Shown: positions 52,498 through 62,016 of the stretch, piece by piece | How the letters are laid out: each line of letters opens with the position of its first letter | Numbering within the stretch: the stretch's first letter is position 1 | NCBI RefSeq assembly: GCF_011320115.1 | Contig: NZ_JAANOZ010000002.1 | Coordinates: 248,001-312,000 of the forward strand | DNA: 64,000 nt | From: Croceibacterium segetis | GTDB taxonomy: Bacteria > Pseudomonadota > Alphaproteobacteria > Sphingomonadales > Sphingomonadaceae | Direction: 5' to 3' | Notes under the pieces: generated by a model | Databases searched by the model: none | What the model saw: only the letters and a program-made list of their open reading frames with translations | Told to the model about the DNA's origin: nothing | Position numbers and translations under genes: made by a program

Positions 52498-54315
52498 TCA
52501 CTCCACCTCGAACAACCCGGCCAGCTGCTCGATGATCGTGCCGCCGAGCTGCTCGACATCCATGATCGTCACCGCGCGCTTGTAGTAGCGGGTCACGTCG
52601 TGGCCGATGCCGATGGCGACGAGCTGGACTGGGCTCTGCTTCTCGATCCAGTCGATCACCTTGCGCAGGTGCGTCTCCAGATAGCCGGCGTTGTTGACGC
52701 TGAGCGTGCTGTCGTCGACCGGTGCGCCGTCGGAGATGACCATCAGGATGCGGCGGTCCTCGGTGCGGGCGAGCAGGCGGGTATGAGCCCACAGCAGCGC
52801 CTCGCCGTCGATGTTTTCCTTGAGCAGCCCCTCGCGCATCATCAGGCCGAGGCTCTTGCGCGCGCGGCGCATCGGCTCGTCGGCCTTCTTGTAGATGATG
52901 TGGCGCAGATCGTTGAGGCGGCCGGGCTGCGGCGGCTTGCCTTCGGTGAGCCATTTCTCGCGTGATTGCCCGCCCTTCCACGCGCGGGTGGTGAAGCCGA
53001 GGATCTCGACCTTCACGCCGCAGCGCTCGAGCGTGCGGGCGAGAATGTCGGCGCTGATCGCGGCGATGGAGATCGGCCGCCCGCGCATCGAGCCGGAGTT
53101 GTCGATCAGCAGGGTGACGACAGTGTCCTTGAACTCCTGGTCGCGCTCGACCTTGTAGCTCAGGGAATGGCCGGGGCTGACCACAACCCGGGCGAGCCGC
53201 GCGGCGTCGAGCAGGCCTTCCTCCTGGTCGAAGTCCCACGCGCGGTTCTGCTGCGCCATCAGCCGCCGCTGGAGCCGGTTGGCCAGGCGGGTGACGATCC
53301 CCTGCAAACCGGTGAGCTGGCTGTCGAGATAGGCGCGCAGGCGGTCCAATTCCTCGAAGTCGCACAGCTCGGTCGCCTCGACGACCTCGTCGAACTCTTC
53401 GGTGAAGACCTTGTAGTCGAAAGTTTCGGGCAAGTCGGTCCACGGGCGATTGGGGCGGACCGGCATCATCGCCTCCTCGCCCTCGTCGCCGACTTCGCCT
53501 TCGCTCATGTCCTGCTCGGAAGGGACCTGCTGCTCGCCTTCCTCGTCCTCGCCCTCGCCCTGCTCGGCGCTGGTCTGCTGCTCGCGCAGCTCGTCGCCGG
53601 CGTCCTGGTCGTTCTCGCCGTCGCTCTCCTCGCCGCCGTCTTCCTCGTCGCCGGTCTCGTCCTCGTCGCCGGTCTCGTCGATCTCGTCGCTGGCAACGAG
53701 CTCGAGGTGGCGCAGCATGTCGATGGCGAGAGACTGGAACGCCTTCTGGTCGTCGAGGAGCGTGGCCAGCCGTTCGAAATCGTCGCCGATGCGCGCCTCG
53801 ATGCCCGGGCGGACCATCTCGACCGCGGCCTTGGCGCTTTCGGGGATCGGCTGGCCGGTCAGGGCCTCGCGCAGCATCAGCGAGAGCGCGGTCTGCAAGG
53901 GCACCTCGCCTTCGTTCGCGGCGCGCGCGATCGGGTCCGAGCGCGTGCGCAAGTCTGTCGAGGCGGCGAGGTTGCCGCGCATCCCGGCGTAATTGTTCTC
54001 GCCGAGCGCCTCGTAGCGGGCCCGCTCGATGGCGTCATAAGCCGCGCGCGCGCCGGGCTCGGCGGGCATGCCGCGCAAGTGCATCCGCTCGTTGTGGTGG
54101 CGCAGCTTGAGCGCGAAGCTGTCGGCGAACCCGCGCGCCTCGCGCGCCGCGTCGGGCGGCAGCGTGCGGCCGGGCATCGGCAAGCGCATCGCCTTGCCTT
54201 GCAGCGTCGGCGCGTCGGCCGACCAGCTCACTTCCGCTTCCGGTTCGTGCGCAATGGCCCGCGCGGCGCCGGTCAGCGCGATCTTGAAGCGGTCGAGGGG
54301 CGATTCGTCGGCCAT
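52498..54315 (-). CDS. cobT: Aerobic cobaltochelatase subunit CobT
   Basis: This 605-residue subunit works with CobS and CobN to insert cobalt into hydrogenobyrinic acid a,c-diamide for cobalamin synthesis. The N-terminus '[20 protein letters not shown]' and '[20 protein letters not shown]' is typical. A very acidic stretch (about 215-275) follows. The C-terminal VWA domain has the MIDAS motif '[20 protein letters not shown]'. No cobS or cobN lies in the window. The SIR2-like gene is appended directly after its stop. Confidence 0.95.
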   Translation of the reverse strand: MADESPLDRFKIALTGAARAIAHEPEAEVSWSADAPTLQGKAMRLPMPGRTLPPDAAREARGFADSFALKLRHHNERMHLRGMPAEPGARAAYDAIERARYEALGENNYAGMRGNLAASTDLRTRSDPIARAANEGEVPLQTALSLMLREALTGQPIPESAKAAVEMVRPGIEARIGDDFERLATLLDDQKAFQSLAIDMLRHLELVASDEIDETGDEDETGDEEDGGEESDGENDQDAGDELREQQTSAEQGEGEDEEGEQQVPSEQDMSEGEVGDEGEEAMMPVRPNRPWTDLPETFDYKVFTEEFDEVVEATELCDFEELDRLRAYLDSQLTGLQGIVTRLANRLQRRLMAQQNRAWDFDQEEGLLDAARLARVVVSPGHSLSYKVERDQEFKDTVVTLLIDNSGSMRGRPISIAAISADILARTLERCGVKVEILGFTTRAWKGGQSREKWLTEGKPPQPGRLNDLRHIIYKKADEPMRRARKSLGLMMREGLLKENIDGEALLWAHTRLLARTEDRRILMVISDGAPVDDSTLSVNNAGYLETHLRKVIDWIEKQSPVQLVAIGIGHDVTRYYKRAVTIMDVEQLGGTIIEQLAGLFEVE

Positions 54316-54711
54316 GGGCAGCGCTATATGGGGCCAGGCGGTTCGGTGCCAGCCCGCGACGAATTCGCTTTCCTACACGACCGCGTTCTGCTTATGTTCC
54401 GGACACGTGCTCGCCGTGCCATTTTCGTCCGCGTCTGGCGCGCGTTCGCACGAACCTGTCGCTACCGGCGTGAAAATGCCGAACCTCGAATGCCAGGAGC
54501 GAGCGAAGCCGGTGGGAGAAGTGTCACCCTGTCGCCTTGTCGCCTTTCGGCGTTTATGTAGTTGAATTATAACATAAACCTGTAGGCGACAATTTGGGTG
54601 ACAGGGTCCGTAAGTGTCACCCTGGATCGGAGGGCAGGCGAGCAACGGAGGACAGGCGGCCGAGGGGCGCTTGCCGCGCCGCCCAGGGCCCTCCCATATA
54701 GGCTCACCTTC
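54316..54711. other. Gene-free interval between cobT and priA
   Basis: These 396 bases separate divergent cobT and priA. A TTTCCTAC half-site, identical to one in the S24 operator, occurs at 54369-54376. A 7-base inverted pair CATTTTC/GAAAATG lies near 54421 and 54471. The large repeat element is at 54521-54622. The remainder, including the promoter of each gene, shows no clear sigma-70 boxes. Confidence 0.5.
54521..54622. repeat. 102-base inverted-repeat element, copy 2
   Basis: It opens GTGTCACCCTGTCGCC (54521-54536), identical to copy 1 at 48439. It then has GGCGACA, GGGTGACAGGGTCCGTAAG, and closes with GTGTCACCC (54614-54622). The centre contains TTTATGT and ACATAAA around AT-rich sequence, a second nested hairpin missing from copy 1. 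It ends 89 bases before the priA start. Confidence 0.75.
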
Positions 54712-56877
54712 ATGAACCGCGTCCGCCTCCTGATCTTCAACGCCGCGCTCGGCCCGCTCGATTACCGGGTGCCGGAGGGGATGGAGGTCGAACCGGGCTC
54801 TGTCGTGGTGGCCCCGCTCGGCCCGCGGCAGGTCGTCGGCATCGTCTGGGAAGCCGACCGGCTGCCGGCGAGCGACGTGCCCGAGTCCAAGCTGCGGCCG
54901 CTGGTCGGCGTGCTCCCGGTGCCGCCGCTCAAGGCCGAGCTCAGGCGGCTGATCGAATGGACCGCCGACTACTACTGCGCCTCGCTCGCTTCGGTCGCGC
55001 GGATGGTGCTGGCGAGCGGCGGCGCGCTGCGCGGGCCGGCGACGATGATCGAGTATCGCCTGACCGGCGGCCTGCCCGAGCGGATGACCCCGCAACGGCT
55101 GGCAGCGATCGAGGCGCTCGAAGGCGAGCAGGCGACGATCCGCGAACTGGCCGGAATCGCCGGGGTGAGCGAAGGCGTGCTGCGCGGGCTGTGCAACCAA
55201 GGCGTGCTCGAGCCGGTCGAGGTCGATTGCGACCGGCTCTACCCGCGTGCGAGCGCCGACTTTGCGGTGCCCGACTTGTCGGAAGATCAGCAGGAAGCCG
55301 CCGACACCTTCGTCGCGGCGGTGAAGAAGGGCAGCTTCGCCCCCTTCCTGCTCGACGGCGTCACCGGCTCGGGCAAGACCGAGGTCTACTTCGAAGCGAT
55401 CGCCGCGGCGCTGGCGAAGAAGCGGCAAGTGCTCGTGCTGCTGCCCGAGATCGCGCTGACCGAAGCTTTCCTGCGCCGCTTCGAAGAGCGCTTCGGCGCG
55501 GCGCCGGTGGTGTGGCACTCCTCGCTCAAATCGACCGAGCGCAGGCGGGCGTGGCGGGCCATCGCCAGCGGCGACGCGCAAGTCGTCGTCGGGGCGCGAT
55601 CGGCGCTGTTCCTGCCTTACGCGAAGCTCGGCCTGATCGTGGTGGACGAGGCGCACGAGGTGAGTTTCAAGCAGGACGAGGGCGTGCGCTACAACGCCCG
55701 CGACGTAGCGGTGATGCGCGCGCGGTTCGAAAAGATTCCGGTGATCCTCGCCAGTGCGACCCCTGCCCTCGAGAGCCTGCAAATGGCCGAGAGCGGGGTC
55801 TATGCGAAGGTCGACCTCGCCGACCGCTTCGGCGGCGCCCAGCTGCCGAGCGTGGCCACGCTCGACCTCACGGTAGAGAAGCCCGAGCGCGGCCGCTGGC
55901 TCGCCCCGCGGCTGGTCGCGGCGATGCGCGAGCGGCTGGCGCGCGGCGAGCAGTCGCTCTTGTTCCTCAACCGCCGCGGCTACGCCCCGCTGACGCTGTG
56001 CCGCAATTGCGGGTTCCGCTTCCAGTGCCCCAACTGCAGCGCCTGGCTGGTCGAGCACCGCCTCAGCCGCCGCCTCGCCTGCCACCACTGCGGGCACGAA
56101 ACCACGCCGCCGGCGAATTGCCCCGAATGCGGCGAGCCCGAGTGCCTCGTCGCCTGCGGCCCCGGGGTGGAACGGATCGCCGACGAGGTCGCCGAGCTGA
56201 TGCCCGAGGCACGGGTCGCGATCGCCACCAGCGACACGCTCAACTCGCCCGAGAAGGCGGCGGCGTTCGTGGCGATGGCCGAGGAAGTGGCGATCGACGT
56301 GATCATCGGCACCCAGCTCGTCACCAAGGGGTTTCACTTCCCCGAGCTGACGCTGGTCGGCGTGGTCGACGCCGACCTCGGCCTCGAGGGCGGCGATTTG
56401 CGCGCGGCCGAGCGGACCTACCAGCAAGTCGCCCAAGTCGCCGGCCGCGCCGGACGCGGGGCCAAGCCGGGCGAGGTGCTGATCCAGACGCGCCATCCGA
56501 CCGCGACGGTGATCGCCGCGCTCGCCGCCGGCGACCGCGACGCGTTCTACGAAGCCGAGACCGAGGCCCGCCGCCACGCCGGCGCGCCCCCCTTCGGTCG
56601 CTGGGCGGCGATCATCGTGTCGAGCGAAGACGAGGCCGAAGCGCGCGACGCTGCGCGCGCCATCGGCGGCACCCGGCCTGAGTTGCCCCACGTGGCGATC
56701 CTCGGCCCGGCGCCCGCGCCGATGGCGTTGCTGCGCGGGCGCTACCGCTACCGGCTGCTGATCAACGCCCGCCGCTCGGCCGAGCTGCAGAACGTGATCC
56801 GCACCTGGCTCGGCGCGCTGGACTTTCCCAGGGGCGTGCGGGTCGCGATCGACGTCGATCCTTACAGCTTCGTCTGA
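54712..56877 (+). CDS. priA: Primosomal replication restart helicase PriA
   Basis: This 721-residue 3'-5' helicase reloads the replisome at stalled forks. The 3'-DNA-binding domain opens the protein ('RVRLLIFNAALGPLDYRVPE'). Walker A is 'LDGVTGSGKTEVYF', DEAH is 'VVDEAHEVSFKQ', and the aromatic-rich loop includes 'VRYNARDVAV'. Eight zinc-binding cysteines lie in 'CRNCGFRFQCPNC' and 'CHHCGHETTPPANCPECG'. 'IIGTQLVTKGFHFP' and 'QVAGRAGRG' are helicase motifs. The ATG at 54712 gives the usual length. Confidence 0.96.
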   Translation: MNRVRLLIFNAALGPLDYRVPEGMEVEPGSVVVAPLGPRQVVGIVWEADRLPASDVPESKLRPLVGVLPVPPLKAELRRLIEWTADYYCASLASVARMVLASGGALRGPATMIEYRLTGGLPERMTPQRLAAIEALEGEQATIRELAGIAGVSEGVLRGLCNQGVLEPVEVDCDRLYPRASADFAVPDLSEDQQEAADTFVAAVKKGSFAPFLLDGVTGSGKTEVYFEAIAAALAKKRQVLVLLPEIALTEAFLRRFEERFGAAPVVWHSSLKSTERRRAWRAIASGDAQVVVGARSALFLPYAKLGLIVVDEAHEVSFKQDEGVRYNARDVAVMRARFEKIPVILASATPALESLQMAESGVYAKVDLADRFGGAQLPSVATLDLTVEKPERGRWLAPRLVAAMRERLARGEQSLLFLNRRGYAPLTLCRNCGFRFQCPNCSAWLVEHRLSRRLACHHCGHETTPPANCPECGEPECLVACGPGVERIADEVAELMPEARVAIATSDTLNSPEKAAAFVAMAEEVAIDVIIGTQLVTKGFHFPELTLVGVVDADLGLEGGDLRAAERTYQQVAQVAGRAGRGAKPGEVLIQTRHPTATVIAALAAGDRDAFYEAETEARRHAGAPPFGRWAAIIVSSEDEAEARDAARAIGGTRPELPHVAILGPAPAPMALLRGRYRYRLLINARRSAELQNVIRTWLGALDFPRGVRVAIDVDPYSFV

Positions 56878-56944
56878 TTTCGGGACCGATCGGGCGTTTC
56901 GGCCGTTCGCCTGATATCGCTCAACGAATTCAAGGACCTCCCCC

Positions 56945-57400
56945 ATGGCCCGAGAGGCGTTCCTACCGCGCGTGGCGATCGGCGGCGTGCCGCTCCACGC
57001 GATGCTCGTCCCCTTCCCGATCGTCTGCTTCACCGGCGCGATGCTGACCGACATCACCTACAGCAACAGCCCGCAGGTCCAGTGGGCCAACTTTTCGGAG
57101 TGGTTGCTGGCGGTCGGCCTGATTGTGGGCATCCTCGCGGCGATCTTCGGGCTGATCGATTTCCTCGCGGCCGGACGAGCAAGACCGCGCATCGGCTGGT
57201 TCCATCTTCTCGGCAACGCGATCGTGCTGGTGGTCGCGATGTTCAACAATCTCGTCCATTCGCGCGACGGCTGGACCGGGGTGGTACCGACCGGGCTCAC
57301 CCTTTCGGTGATCACGGTGGTGCTGATGGCCGTCACCGGGTTCCTCGGCTGGCGGATGGCCTACGTCCACGTCGGCCGCACCGTGGGAGAACGCCCATGA
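56945..57400 (+). CDS. DUF2231 membrane protein
   Basis: This 151-residue protein has four spans. 'GGVPLHAMLVPFPIVCFTGA' is the DUF2231 hallmark, followed by 'FGLIDFLAAGRARPRIGWFH' and 'ITVVLMAVTGFLGWRMAYVH'. Some members are predicted haem-binding through the paired His residues, but function is unproven. The stop overlaps the next ATG by 4 bases. Together with the following PQQ-type dehydrogenase it may form a periplasmic electron-transfer pair, which is inference. Confidence 0.88.
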   Translation: MAREAFLPRVAIGGVPLHAMLVPFPIVCFTGAMLTDITYSNSPQVQWANFSEWLLAVGLIVGILAAIFGLIDFLAAGRARPRIGWFHLLGNAIVLVVAMFNNLVHSRDGWTGVVPTGLTLSVITVVLMAVTGFLGWRMAYVHVGRTVGERP

Positions 57401-58725
57401 CTCGCGCTCTGCTCCTCGTCGCCAGCGGATTGGCCCTGGCGCTCGGCGGCTGCTCGAAACCGCACTTCACGCCCGACAAGCAATACGGCACCGCCGTGCC
57501 GCTGCCCGATCCGGTGCAGTACCTGTTTCCGCCGATGGGCATCGCCAAGCCGATCGGCTGGAAGAACGGCGAGATGCCCAAGGTGCCGGCCGGCTTCACC
57601 ATCGTACCCTTCGCCACCGACCTGAAGACCCCGCGCCGCGTCTTGCCACTAGCCAACGGCGACGTGCTGGTGGTGGAATCCAGCAGCCCGGGCACAGAAC
57701 CGGCCCTGCGGCCGAAGGACCTGGTCTTCGCCTTCGTGATCGGCCAGGCGCACGGCCCGACTAAGGCCGGCAACGACGTCGTCCTGCTGCGCGACACCGA
57801 CGGCGACGGCAAGGCGGACCAGCGCAGCGTGCTGATTCCAAAGCTCAACTCGCCGTTTGGCATCGCCTTCAGCAATGGCAAACTGTACGTCGGCGAGACA
57901 GACGGCGTTCGCGAGTGGGACTACACGCCGGGGCAAACCACCGTCTCGGGCCCCGGCCGGGTAGTCACCGAACTGCCCGGCCCGCCGATCGATCACCATT
58001 GGACGAAGGACATCGTCGTCAGCCCAGACGGCAGCAAGCTCTACGCCGGGGTCGGCTCGAACAGCAACATCGTCGAGAACGGTCTGGAAGCCGAAAAGGA
58101 TCGCGCACTGATCTTCGAAGTCGAGCTGCCGAGCGGGGCTAAGCGACCCTTCGCCACCGGCCTTCGAAATCCCAACGGGCTGACATTCAATCCCGAGACA
58201 GGGCAGCTCTGGACGGTGGTCAACGAGCGCGACGAACTCGGCAACAACCTGGTCCCGGACTATCTCACTTCGGTGAAGGAGGGCGCATTCTACGGTTGGC
58301 CCTGGAGCTATTACGGCCCGCACGTCGACGTCCGCGTGAAGCCCCCGCGGCCCGACAAGGTCAAGCAGGCGATCGCGCCGGATTACTCGCTGAGCTCGCA
58401 CGTGGCGCCGCTGGGTCTCGCCTTCGCTCCGGCGGACTGGCCGGCAGGCTTCGCCGGCGGTGCGCTCATCGGCGAGCACGGCAGCTGGGATCGCACGGTA
58501 TTCAACGGCTATGAGGTCGCTTTCGTACCATTCGCAGGCGGGCGGCCGGCGGGCAAGTTGCAGCACTTCGCCACGGGCTTCATCGCCGACGGCAAGGCGA
58601 AAGGTCGTCCTGTGGGAGTTGCCTTCGGCCCCACAGGAGCGCTCTACGTGGCCGACGATGTCGGCAATGTAATCTGGCGGATCGCTCCATATAACTCCGC
58701 GGTGGCGAAGCCGGCAGCCGGTTAG
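57397..58725 (+). CDS. L-sorbosone dehydrogenase-like (PQQ-type) lipoprotein
   Basis: This 442-residue protein has a lipobox 'ALALGGCSK' and a six-bladed propeller: '[20 protein letters not shown]', '[18 protein letters not shown]', '[20 protein letters not shown]', '[13 protein letters not shown]', '[16 protein letters not shown]'. This is the pattern of soluble aldose sugar/sorbosone dehydrogenases that use PQQ in the periplasm. Substrate unknown. The last 4 bases overlap the stop of the convergent CPBP gene. Confidence 0.88.
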   Translation: MTRALLLVASGLALALGGCSKPHFTPDKQYGTAVPLPDPVQYLFPPMGIAKPIGWKNGEMPKVPAGFTIVPFATDLKTPRRVLPLANGDVLVVESSSPGTEPALRPKDLVFAFVIGQAHGPTKAGNDVVLLRDTDGDGKADQRSVLIPKLNSPFGIAFSNGKLYVGETDGVREWDYTPGQTTVSGPGRVVTELPGPPIDHHWTKDIVVSPDGSKLYAGVGSNSNIVENGLEAEKDRALIFEVELPSGAKRPFATGLRNPNGLTFNPETGQLWTVVNERDELGNNLVPDYLTSVKEGAFYGWPWSYYGPHVDVRVKPPRPDKVKQAIAPDYSLSSHVAPLGLAFAPADWPAGFAGGALIGEHGSWDRTVFNGYEVAFVPFAGGRPAGKLQHFATGFIADGKAKGRPVGVAFGPTGALYVADDVGNVIWRIAPYNSAVAKPAAG

Positions 58726-59609
58726 CCGCGAGGGCGCCGCCAGATCGGCGCGACGAAGGTGCCTTTCTGGTGCGCCTTCCAGAGCATCCACAGGCCGCCG
58801 GCCGTCGCGACGAACACCGCCGCCATCGAGGCTTCGAGGCCGAAATCGCCGCCGGTCAGCCACTCGGGGCCCGTCCGCCGCGTCACCAGAATGCCTACCG
58901 TCTGGCCGGTACCCGATACCGGCACGCTGAAGACCCACGCCTGGGTGAAGTTCCACGCCGCATGCATTCCCGCCGCGAGCCACAGCCGGCGGGTGTAGAG
59001 GTAAGCCGCGCCGAGCAGGATGCCGGCCTCGATCATGATGCTGATCGCTCCGGTCCAGGTCGCATCGGGGTTCATCATGTGCACCGCGCCGAACAGCACC
59101 GAAGTCGCCGCCAGCGCCCACCATGTGCCGACGAGCCGCTCGAGCTGGCGCAACAGGATGCCGCGGAACAGCGTTTCCTCGAAAATGCCGCTGGCGATGC
59201 CGAGCGCTGCCCACGCCCAGAACTGGGTCTGACCGAACGGGCGCGTGCCGACGATCTCGATGCCGCCGAGAAGCGCCACAAGTCCGGTCATGATCGTGAA
59301 CAGCAGGAAACCCGCGAGCAAGCCCGCGCCCAGCTCCTTGCCGGCGCCCGGCAGGGTGAACTCGTGGTCGCGCTCGCCCTCCAGCCAGCGACGGGAGGCT
59401 TTCCACACGAGGATCAGCACCACCGCGCCGACCACGGTAAAGATGAAGGCACCCACCGGCGTGAAGCCCATCCGCTTCACGGCGCTTGCCGCTTCGAGGG
59501 AGCCGCCGATCAAGATGAAGACGATCGCCTCGAGGACGATCAGCGTGAGCGGAAAGCGCAGGATGCGCAGGGCGAGGTTCGGCTTGGCCGACGGAGCGAT
59601 TGTCCCCAT
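58722..59609 (-). CDS. CPBP-family intramembrane glutamic protease
   Basis: This 295-residue membrane protein has the CPBP (Abi) motifs: '[18 protein letters not shown]' (EExxxR), '[11 protein letters not shown]' (FxxxH) and '[10 protein letters not shown]' (HxxxN/B). Family members cleave prenylated or bacteriocin-type peptides, or act in maturation or immunity. About seven spans are predictable. Convergent with the dehydrogenase gene. Confidence 0.9.
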   Translation of the reverse strand: MGTIAPSAKPNLALRILRFPLTLIVLEAIVFILIGGSLEAASAVKRMGFTPVGAFIFTVVGAVVLILVWKASRRWLEGERDHEFTLPGAGKELGAGLLAGFLLFTIMTGLVALLGGIEIVGTRPFGQTQFWAWAALGIASGIFEETLFRGILLRQLERLVGTWWALAATSVLFGAVHMMNPDATWTGAISIMIEAGILLGAAYLYTRRLWLAAGMHAAWNFTQAWVFSVPVSGTGQTVGILVTRRTGPEWLTGGDFGLEASMAAVFVATAGGLWMLWKAHQKGTFVAPIWRRPRG

Positions 59610-59670
59610 CCGCGGAGACTAGAACGCCGCCCGACAGCCGTCGAGCGCGCGCTCCACCAAGTCCCCAGTC

Positions 59671-60420
59671 TTATCGATAAAGCGCGGCAGCTTCCTCGGT
59701 CAGGCGGTCCATCGCCCAGATCCACGGGCGCGGGCCCCAGCTGATCCGCGCGACGCCCGCTCGGGCGAGGGCGGCAATGTCGTGGTCCGCCGGTTTGATC
59801 ACGTTCACCGGCAGCGGCGAGGCGGCGCAGATGTCGGCAATCAGCGACAGATCGCTCACGCCCGGCACGAAGAAGCTGTGCGCCCCGGCCTCGGCGTAGG
59901 CCTTCGCGCGCTCCAATGCCTCGTCGAACAGCGAGCGGTCGTTGGGATTCTCGCCGGCGATCAGCTTGCGCAGGAACAGGTCGGTGCGCGCATTGACCCA
60001 CAAGCCGCTCTCGACCACCGCGGCGACGCGCTGGGCCTGGTGCTCGATCGGGTGCAGGCCCGGCCCGCCGACTTCCTGGTCCTCGAAGTTGCAGCCGACC
60101 GCGCCGGTCTCGGCGAGGTAGCGCGCGTGGTCGGCGACACGCGCGGCGTCGGCCGCGAAGCCGCCTTCGAAGTCGGCCGAGACCGGCAGGTCCACCCCCT
60201 GCACAATCCGACGAATGCAATCGAGGAACAGGTTGAACGGAATCCGCTCGCCGTCGGGAAAGCCGTTGGCCTCGGCCAGCGAATGGCTGCCGGCCGCCAG
60301 CGCCAGCGCCCCGCCTTTGGCCACCGCCTTGGCGCTGCCGACGTCCCAGATGTTGTACAGCAGCACCGGATGGCCGGGCACGTGCAGTTCGGCAAAGCGC
60401 TTCCGCAGTTGTGAATTCAC
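59671..60420 (-). CDS. Isocitrate lyase/PEP mutase family protein
   Basis: This 249-residue TIM-barrel lyase of the PEP mutase/oxaloacetate-decarboxylase type shows 'LLYNIWDVGSAKAVAKGGAL', 'PVSADFEGGFA' (metal-binding Asp), 'GAVGCNFEDQEVGG' and 'VNARTDLFL'. Many family members cleave or rearrange 2-keto acids or 2-methylisocitrate. The classical ICL catalytic KKCGH loop is absent. Start GTG 60420 overlaps the ada stop (GTGA), so it is the distal gene of the ada operon. Confidence 0.87.
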   Translation of the reverse strand: MNSQLRKRFAELHVPGHPVLLYNIWDVGSAKAVAKGGALALAAGSHSLAEANGFPDGERIPFNLFLDCIRRIVQGVDLPVSADFEGGFAADAARVADHARYLAETGAVGCNFEDQEVGGPGLHPIEHQAQRVAAVVESGLWVNARTDLFLRKLIAGENPNDRSLFDEALERAKAYAEAGAHSFFVPGVSDLSLIADICAASPLPVNVIKPADHDIAALARAGVARISWGPRPWIWAMDRLTEEAAALYR

Positions 60421-61442
60421 TTCGTGGCCTCCCTCGCGAGCAGTTCGCGCTTGATGTCGAGCCCGTAGGCGTAGCCGCCGAGTGAGCCGTCGGAACGGAT
60501 AACGCAATGGCACGGAATCAACACCGGCACATGATTGGCGCCGTTGGCCGATCCGGCCGCGCGCACGGCGGCGGGATTGCCGGCAGCGGCGGCGATCTCG
60601 GCATAGGAGCGGGTTTCGCCGGGCGGGATCTTGCGCAGTTCCTGCCACACCCGTTCCTGGAATGCGGTTCCGCGCACATCGACGGGAATTTCGCGCCCGC
60701 TGGCCGGATCGTCGACCGCGGCCACGACGCGCTGCACGAGGTTCGCGAAATCCGCGCCGCCTTCGACCAGCTCAGCGTTGGGGAACAGCCGTTCGAGCTC
60801 CTCGCGCCCGCGGCCGAACGACAGGCGGCACACGCCCTTGTCGGTCGCGGCGACGAGCATCGGCCCGAGCGAGCTTTCGACCAACGCCCAGCGGATCGTC
60901 ACTCCCGTGCCGCCCTTGACCCATGCCGACGGTGCCATGCCCAGCTTTCCTTCCATCGAATCGTAGAACCGCGAGGCAGCTTCAAAGCCGGCCTCGTAGA
61001 TCGCCTCGGTGACCGAACCTTCGCTAGCGAGAGCCTCGCGCGCCCGCTCCTCGCGCAGGGCGCGGGCATAGGCGGCAGGAGATAGCCCGGTCGCGCGGGT
61101 GAACACGCGCTGGAAGTGCGTCGGCGAATAGCCGACCGCCTGCGCCAGTTCCTCGAGCCGCGGCAAGCCTTCGCTCGACTTGATCTCGTCGATAGCCGCG
61201 AGGACCGCGGCCTCGTCGCGCGCCACCTCGTCCGGACGGCAGCGCTTGCAGGCGCGCAGCCCCGCTGCCCGCGCCTCGTTGCCGTCCGCGAAGAAGCGCA
61301 CGTTCTCGCGCCGCGGCTGGCGCGCCGCGCACGACGGGCGGCAATAGATGCCGGTCGTCAGCACGCCGATCACGAAACGCCCGTCGAACGATCGGTCGCG
61401 GCGGGTGAATGCCGCCCAGGCCTTCTCTGTGTCGATTGTCAT
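60417..61442 (-). CDS. ada: Bifunctional DNA alkyltransferase/transcriptional regulator Ada
   Basis: This 341-residue protein repairs methyl-phosphotriesters at Cys34 (zinc set Cys34, Cys38, Cys65, Cys68: 'GIYCRPSCAAR', 'LRACKRCRPDE'). It then activates adaptive-response genes through an AraC HTH (about 95-175, 'LAQAVGYSPTHFQRVFTRAT'). The C-terminal O6-methylguanine transferase has acceptor Cys311 in 'IPCHCVIRSDGSLGGYAYG'. Position 313 is Cys where most homologues have Arg (PCHR). The ATG overlaps the DUF1203 stop by 4 bases. Confidence 0.94.
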   Translation of the reverse strand: MTIDTEKAWAAFTRRDRSFDGRFVIGVLTTGIYCRPSCAARQPRRENVRFFADGNEARAAGLRACKRCRPDEVARDEAAVLAAIDEIKSSEGLPRLEELAQAVGYSPTHFQRVFTRATGLSPAAYARALREERAREALASEGSVTEAIYEAGFEAASRFYDSMEGKLGMAPSAWVKGGTGVTIRWALVESSLGPMLVAATDKGVCRLSFGRGREELERLFPNAELVEGGADFANLVQRVVAAVDDPASGREIPVDVRGTAFQERVWQELRKIPPGETRSYAEIAAAAGNPAAVRAAGSANGANHVPVLIPCHCVIRSDGSLGGYAYGLDIKRELLAREATK

Positions 61443-61918
61443 GCGGCCTCCATATAGCGTTCGATCCGGGCCGAGAAACAGCCGTGCCCGGCGTTGTGTG
61501 CGTCGATGTGGTCGACTTGCGGGTCGGCCAGCAGCTCGCGGATCGCCCGATCGTGCTCCTCCGGACCGGCGACCCGCGAGGCGACGAGGTCGCCCGCCGC
61601 ATCGAACGCGCGCAAGCTCATGGTACGCCGCTGGAAGACCGGCGGGGTGCCGTCGACCAGCGGCGCGATCTCTTCGGCCTGTTCGCGGACGAGGATCGCG
61701 TGCGTGGCGCGATAGGGCCCGTCGACGTCATGGCTGACGTGATTGAGCAAGATCAGCGCTTCGCCCGCCGCCGCGTCCCTCAGGCTCACCCGGCAGGGAA
61801 AGCCGAAGTCGGAATCGGCGACGACGCGGCGGGCGCCGCACGCGGCCAGCTCCGCATCGCTCCGGCCGAGCAAGTCGGCGAAGCGGTCCCGGGCCAGTCC
61901 TTTGACTATATAGGTCAT
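61439..61918 (-). CDS. DUF1203 family protein
   Basis: This 159-residue cytosolic protein has 'SDAELAACGARRVVADSDFG' and 'FPCRVSLRDAAAGEALILLN', then 'PYRATHAILVREQAEE' and a C-terminal 'HIDAHNAGHGCFSARIER'. The invariant Cys, His and Arg residues suggest an unknown enzymatic role. Start 'MTYIVKGLARDRF' at 61918 fits the family. An ATG 12 bases upstream ('MESC') also has a good context. First gene of the ada operon. Confidence 0.88.
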   Translation of the reverse strand: MTYIVKGLARDRFADLLGRSDAELAACGARRVVADSDFGFPCRVSLRDAAAGEALILLNHVSHDVDGPYRATHAILVREQAEEIAPLVDGTPPVFQRRTMSLRAFDAAGDLVASRVAGPEEHDRAIRELLADPQVDHIDAHNAGHGCFSARIERYMEAA

Positions 61919-62016
61919 GCAACTCTCCATTCCTGATGACCCGCCTTTGCCACGCCCGGCCCCGCCGCGCTTCCCGCCGCTTGCGTTCAAAACCCCCACT
62001 GCCGTAGAGGCGCCGA

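Noticed and set aside
52966-54561. 531-codon plus-strand frame antisense to cobT
   Set aside because: Low-complexity Leu/Val/Ala/Asp composition mirrors the acidic region of CobT. There is no domain and no ribosome site.
54373-57057. 894-codon open frame on the minus strand antisense to priA
   Set aside because: It is a mirror of the GC-rich priA coding strand, with repetitive Arg/Ala/Gly/Asp composition and no motif. PriA on the plus strand has all its family motifs.
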